64,000 bases of DNA, from positions 124,001 through 188,000 of the forward strand of contig JABWCD010000004.1 of the NCBI GenBank assembly GCA_013359265.1. The letters run 5' to 3'. Shown one piece after another: positions 61,868 through 64,000 of this stretch. This DNA comes from Candidatus Hydrogenedentota bacterium. GTDB lineage: Bacteria > Hydrogenedentota > Hydrogenedentia > Hydrogenedentales > SLHB01. The notes beneath the pieces are model-generated. The model saw nothing but the letters and a program-made list of their open reading frames with translations. It did not search any database and was not told where the DNA came from. Position 1 is the stretch's first letter. Every line of letters starts with the position of its first letter. Made by a program: the position numbers and the translations under genes.

Positions 61868-62944
61868 ATGAAACGCATTGCGCTGTCTCGCAGACAATTT
61901 CTCGCCGCAAGCGGCGCCGCCGCCGGGGCGTGGATTGCCGGGCCGTCGTACTCGGAGGAGAGGCCCGCGCCGTTGCCGGGCGTGGTTCCATCGACGACCT
62001 ATCCGGAGACGGCTGCGCAACTGGTGGTCCCGGACCCGTCGCGGGTCACGATTCTCCAATTCACCGATTCACATTTTCACCAAAACCGCAAGGACGTGCC
62101 GCGCGCCGACGAGCGGACTCGGTCGGATTGGAAACGGATGGTTGATTTGTACAAACCCGATTTGATGGCGATGACCGGGGATTTGTGGCATGAAAACCAC
62201 GACGGGCGGGGCGCGGAATTTCAGGCGGACAGCATCGGGCTGCTGGGCGAATTGGGGGTCCCGTGGGTGTACACGTGGGGGAACCACGATCAACTCACGG
62301 ACATTCCGAAGGGACACGATGCAGCACACGATGCGAGGAATTCGCTCTATCGTGGCGGGCCGGAGCGGGGCAACTACACGGTGGACGTCGTGGACAAACA
62401 GGGCAAGCGCGTGTGGGAGTTGCTGTGCATCAACACGCACCGCGAGGGGCTGACCGGTACATCACACGAGTGGCTGGCCAAGTTCGCGGAACAGAACAGG
62501 GAAGTGGCAATTGCGCGGTTTGCGTTTTTCCACATCCCGGTGAAGCAGTATTTCAGCCTGAAGATGAAGAAGACCTTTAACGGCGTGTCATACGAAGGTG
62601 TGGCATACGAGAAAGAGGACGGATCGGCATTGGGGCTGTTGAACGCGGTAGGCGGCGTACGTGCGTGTTTCGTCGGGCACGACCATTTGAACGATTGCTC
62701 CGGCACGGTCGATGGGATCGATTTGGTGTTTGGGCGGTCGTCGGGTTGGAATGGTTACGGCTATGACAAGTTGCGCAAGGGGGGCAAGCTGATCACGGCG
62801 AACAGCGAGACGGGCAGCTACGCATGGGAGTCGGTATTTCCAGACGGGCTGCGGTGGAAGCCGAACCCGGGAGAGCATATCGAGGAAGTCATTGATCAGC
62901 CGTGGATCAATCCTGCCGCGGGGACGCAGTCAGCAGCGGCATAG
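61868..62944 (+). CDS. Tat-exported metallophosphoesterase
   Basis: 358 residues. Twin-arginine signal SRRQFLAASGAAAGA; calcineurin-like metal motifs: TILQFTDSHFHQN (D-x-H), MTGDLWHEN (GD), TWGNHDQL (GNHD) and FVGHDHLND (GHDH). It likely hydrolyses phosphomonoesters or diesters outside the cell. AAGGAG is ten bases before ATG 61868; the longer frame from 61784 is not needed. Confidence 0.93.
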   Translation: MKRIALSRRQFLAASGAAAGAWIAGPSYSEERPAPLPGVVPSTTYPETAAQLVVPDPSRVTILQFTDSHFHQNRKDVPRADERTRSDWKRMVDLYKPDLMAMTGDLWHENHDGRGAEFQADSIGLLGELGVPWVYTWGNHDQLTDIPKGHDAAHDARNSLYRGGPERGNYTVDVVDKQGKRVWELLCINTHREGLTGTSHEWLAKFAEQNREVAIARFAFFHIPVKQYFSLKMKKTFNGVSYEGVAYEKEDGSALGLLNAVGGVRACFVGHDHLNDCSGTVDGIDLVFGRSSGWNGYGYDKLRKGGKLITANSETGSYAWESVFPDGLRWKPNPGEHIEEVIDQPWINPAAGTQSAAA

Positions 62945-62954
62945 GGACGCCGCA

Positions 62955-63722
62955 TCAGTCACCGGCGAGGAAGTAGTTCATCTTCCATTTTCCGGATTGG
63001 TTGCTGAAGCCGGCGCGGTAATCGATGGGACTACGGACGTATTTGCCCCAGATGTAGCCGACGCGGCCATCCGGCAGTCCGACCTTTCGCCAGGGAAACG
63101 ATTCGTTGCCGATAGTGGCCTCCTTGGGCTTTTCTTCATGGTGGAGGCGCACGACGATGCGTCCCACCTTGGCGATGGCGGCTGCGTTTTCGTCGGGATT
63201 GGCGCGGACGTTTACCCCGTCGCCGACGACAAGTCCATATTCAGTTTCGTCGAATTCGTCGGGTAGCGCGTAGTAGGAGTATGGGGCGATGAAGTAGGTC
63301 TCGTTGTCGCCTTTGTTGAGCTTGCCGCCGAGGCGGAGCGCTTCGCCCAATTCTTTCCACACGGGTGACGCGTCGGGATTCTCGTTGAGGTTCCATTTCT
63401 TCTTGAAGGACTCGATTCCTTCCTCTCCGTCGTAGCCATTCAGAATCGCGGGGTCGAGCGCGGCGAGGAGGGTGGAGAGGTCTTTCGCCTGCACTGCTTT
63501 CAAGAGATTGTTCCGGAATTCAAAGAGGGCGGCGTCCTTCGGTGCGTCGTCGAAAAAGGGGACGATCTTCTCAACGAATCCGGCTGGGGCTGTTGCGGGC
63601 GATTCCGCGGCGACGGCGGCGAGAGAAGACAGGAGTACCGCAACGATGGCTGCTGGCGTGGCGCACGTAGCCAAGAATCGCCGGGCGGCAACCCCGTCGG
63701 AAATCGATAGCGTTCGCTGCAT
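62955..63722 (-). CDS. Secreted SH3-like domain protein
   Basis: 255 residues. Signal region about residues 21-40 (CATPAAIVAVLLSSLAAVAA). An SH3_3-type domain at about 155-235: YGLVVGDGVNVRANPDENAA, then FPWRKVGLPDGRVGYIWGKY, a classic bacterial SH3 ending. The first half (FVEKIVPFFDD onwards) is helical and unassigned. SH3b domains often bind cell-wall peptides. Confidence 0.75.
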   Translation of the reverse strand: MQRTLSISDGVAARRFLATCATPAAIVAVLLSSLAAVAAESPATAPAGFVEKIVPFFDDAPKDAALFEFRNNLLKAVQAKDLSTLLAALDPAILNGYDGEEGIESFKKKWNLNENPDASPVWKELGEALRLGGKLNKGDNETYFIAPYSYYALPDEFDETEYGLVVGDGVNVRANPDENAAAIAKVGRIVVRLHHEEKPKEATIGNESFPWRKVGLPDGRVGYIWGKYVRSPIDYRAGFSNQSGKWKMNYFLAGD

Positions 63723-63762
63723 GGGCCTCGGTGAACTCCGTTTGCTCGAATTTGTCTCGAGT

Positions 63763-64000
63763 TTACAGGGAATCGAGGAAAGTTTTCATTCCTTCGCGAT
63801 AGGTTTGTTCGCTGGTGAAGATGCAGTCGTTGTGATCCCCGCGCAAATCCAGAAACATCTTGGGTTCGGTTGCGAGGTCGAAGAGACGTCGTCCGTGCTT
63901 GTAGGGGATGATGGTGTCGGCCTGGCTGTGAATGAAGAGTTTGGGTACAGAGATATTTCCGATCTTGGATTCATTGTCAAAGCGATGCTTCAGGAGCAGA
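63763..64000 (-). CDS. Alpha/beta hydrolase, C-terminal part (5' end outside window)
   Basis: 79 codons of the C-terminus. VPKLFIHSQADTIIPYKHGR provides the acid Asp of the triad, and DLRGDHNDCIF the His; end sequence REGMKTFLDSL. The layout matches the FrsA/ABHD13-like prolyl-oligopeptidase-type hydrolases. The nucleophile lies beyond 64000. Confidence 0.8.
   Translation of the reverse strand, partial: LLLKHRFDNESKIGNISVPKLFIHSQADTIIPYKHGRRLFDLATEPKMFLDLRGDHNDCIFTSEQTYREGMKTFLDSL

Overview
Kind of organism. GC-rich bacterial chromosome fragment with dense coding and no rRNA, tRNA, CRISPR array, phage or intact transposase visible. Several traits point towards the Planctomycetes/Lentisphaerae/Hydrogenedentes neighbourhood, and I lean to a Hydrogenedentota-like bacterium (inference). 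They are the prepilin-like H-Xn-DG proteins (795-1730, 32016-32966, 35309-36076), a CxPxR sulfatase, an alternative-complex-III-type cytochrome (1-351), a PEP-CTERM protein, a microcompartment locus and PD40/TolB-like secreted propellers.

Layout. 1-5.7 kb: partial ActA-like cytochrome, a type IV pilin-like protein, an XRE-HTH/degenerate cyclase fusion coupled to ahcY, and an arylsulfotransferase-like protein. 6.1-14.6 kb: an iron-sulfur module sufB-C-D-S-U with a GNAT enzyme, nadA (itself a 4Fe-4S enzyme), a DUF1858 protein and an IscA/HesB-type protein, with a well-formed promoter at 6133-6162. 14.7-30.7 kb: two micro-lipoproteins, MBL and SDR enzymes, proS, SIMPL and YjbQ proteins, a membrane-anchored hydrolase, a 34-residue hydrophobic protein, superoxide dismutase, a Rieske protein, a PEP-CTERM protein, an AmmeMemoRadiSam radical-SAM enzyme, protoporphyrinogen oxidase, a VapBC-type pair beside a decayed antitoxin, and an ArsR/SRPBCC pair with a clear operator.

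30.9-36.1 kb holds the most unusual locus: lipoprotein, ECF sigma factor, an anti-sigma-like domain fused to a type IV pilin-like transmembrane and periplasmic domain, a 753-residue exported protein carrying a short segment of the same pilin-like family, and a further pilin-like protein that has lost its processing site. 36.1-39.2 kb is a phage-shock locus (pspF facing pilZ-pspA-pspC) with a sigma-54 promoter. 39.3-48 kb has hydrolases, a c-type haem PD40 protein, a second VapBC pair and a gene-poor stretch (40256-41605).

48.4-53.5 kb is a small bacterial microcompartment operon (ilvE-like aminotransferase, methyltransferase, BMC-T, BMC-H, BMC-P, CPBP protease, PduP-like aldehyde dehydrogenase). 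53.7-64 kb carries a DegT aminotransferase, a methyltransferase/GH4/phosphodiester glycosidase cluster, a sulfatase, a TPMT-like enzyme, pilT, a Tat-exported phosphoesterase, an SH3-like secreted protein and the end of an alpha/beta hydrolase.

Working together. The suf genes supply clusters for nadA, the Rieske protein and the radical-SAM enzyme. PilT and the canonical pilin-like protein imply a type IV pilus/pseudopilus machine, whose pilin fold seems to have been reused as a membrane sensor in the ECF locus. Several short repeat families sit between genes (22239-22376; 26109/60595; 36619/40541; 48070/54989). All functions are read from sequence motifs by eye; no database search was run.
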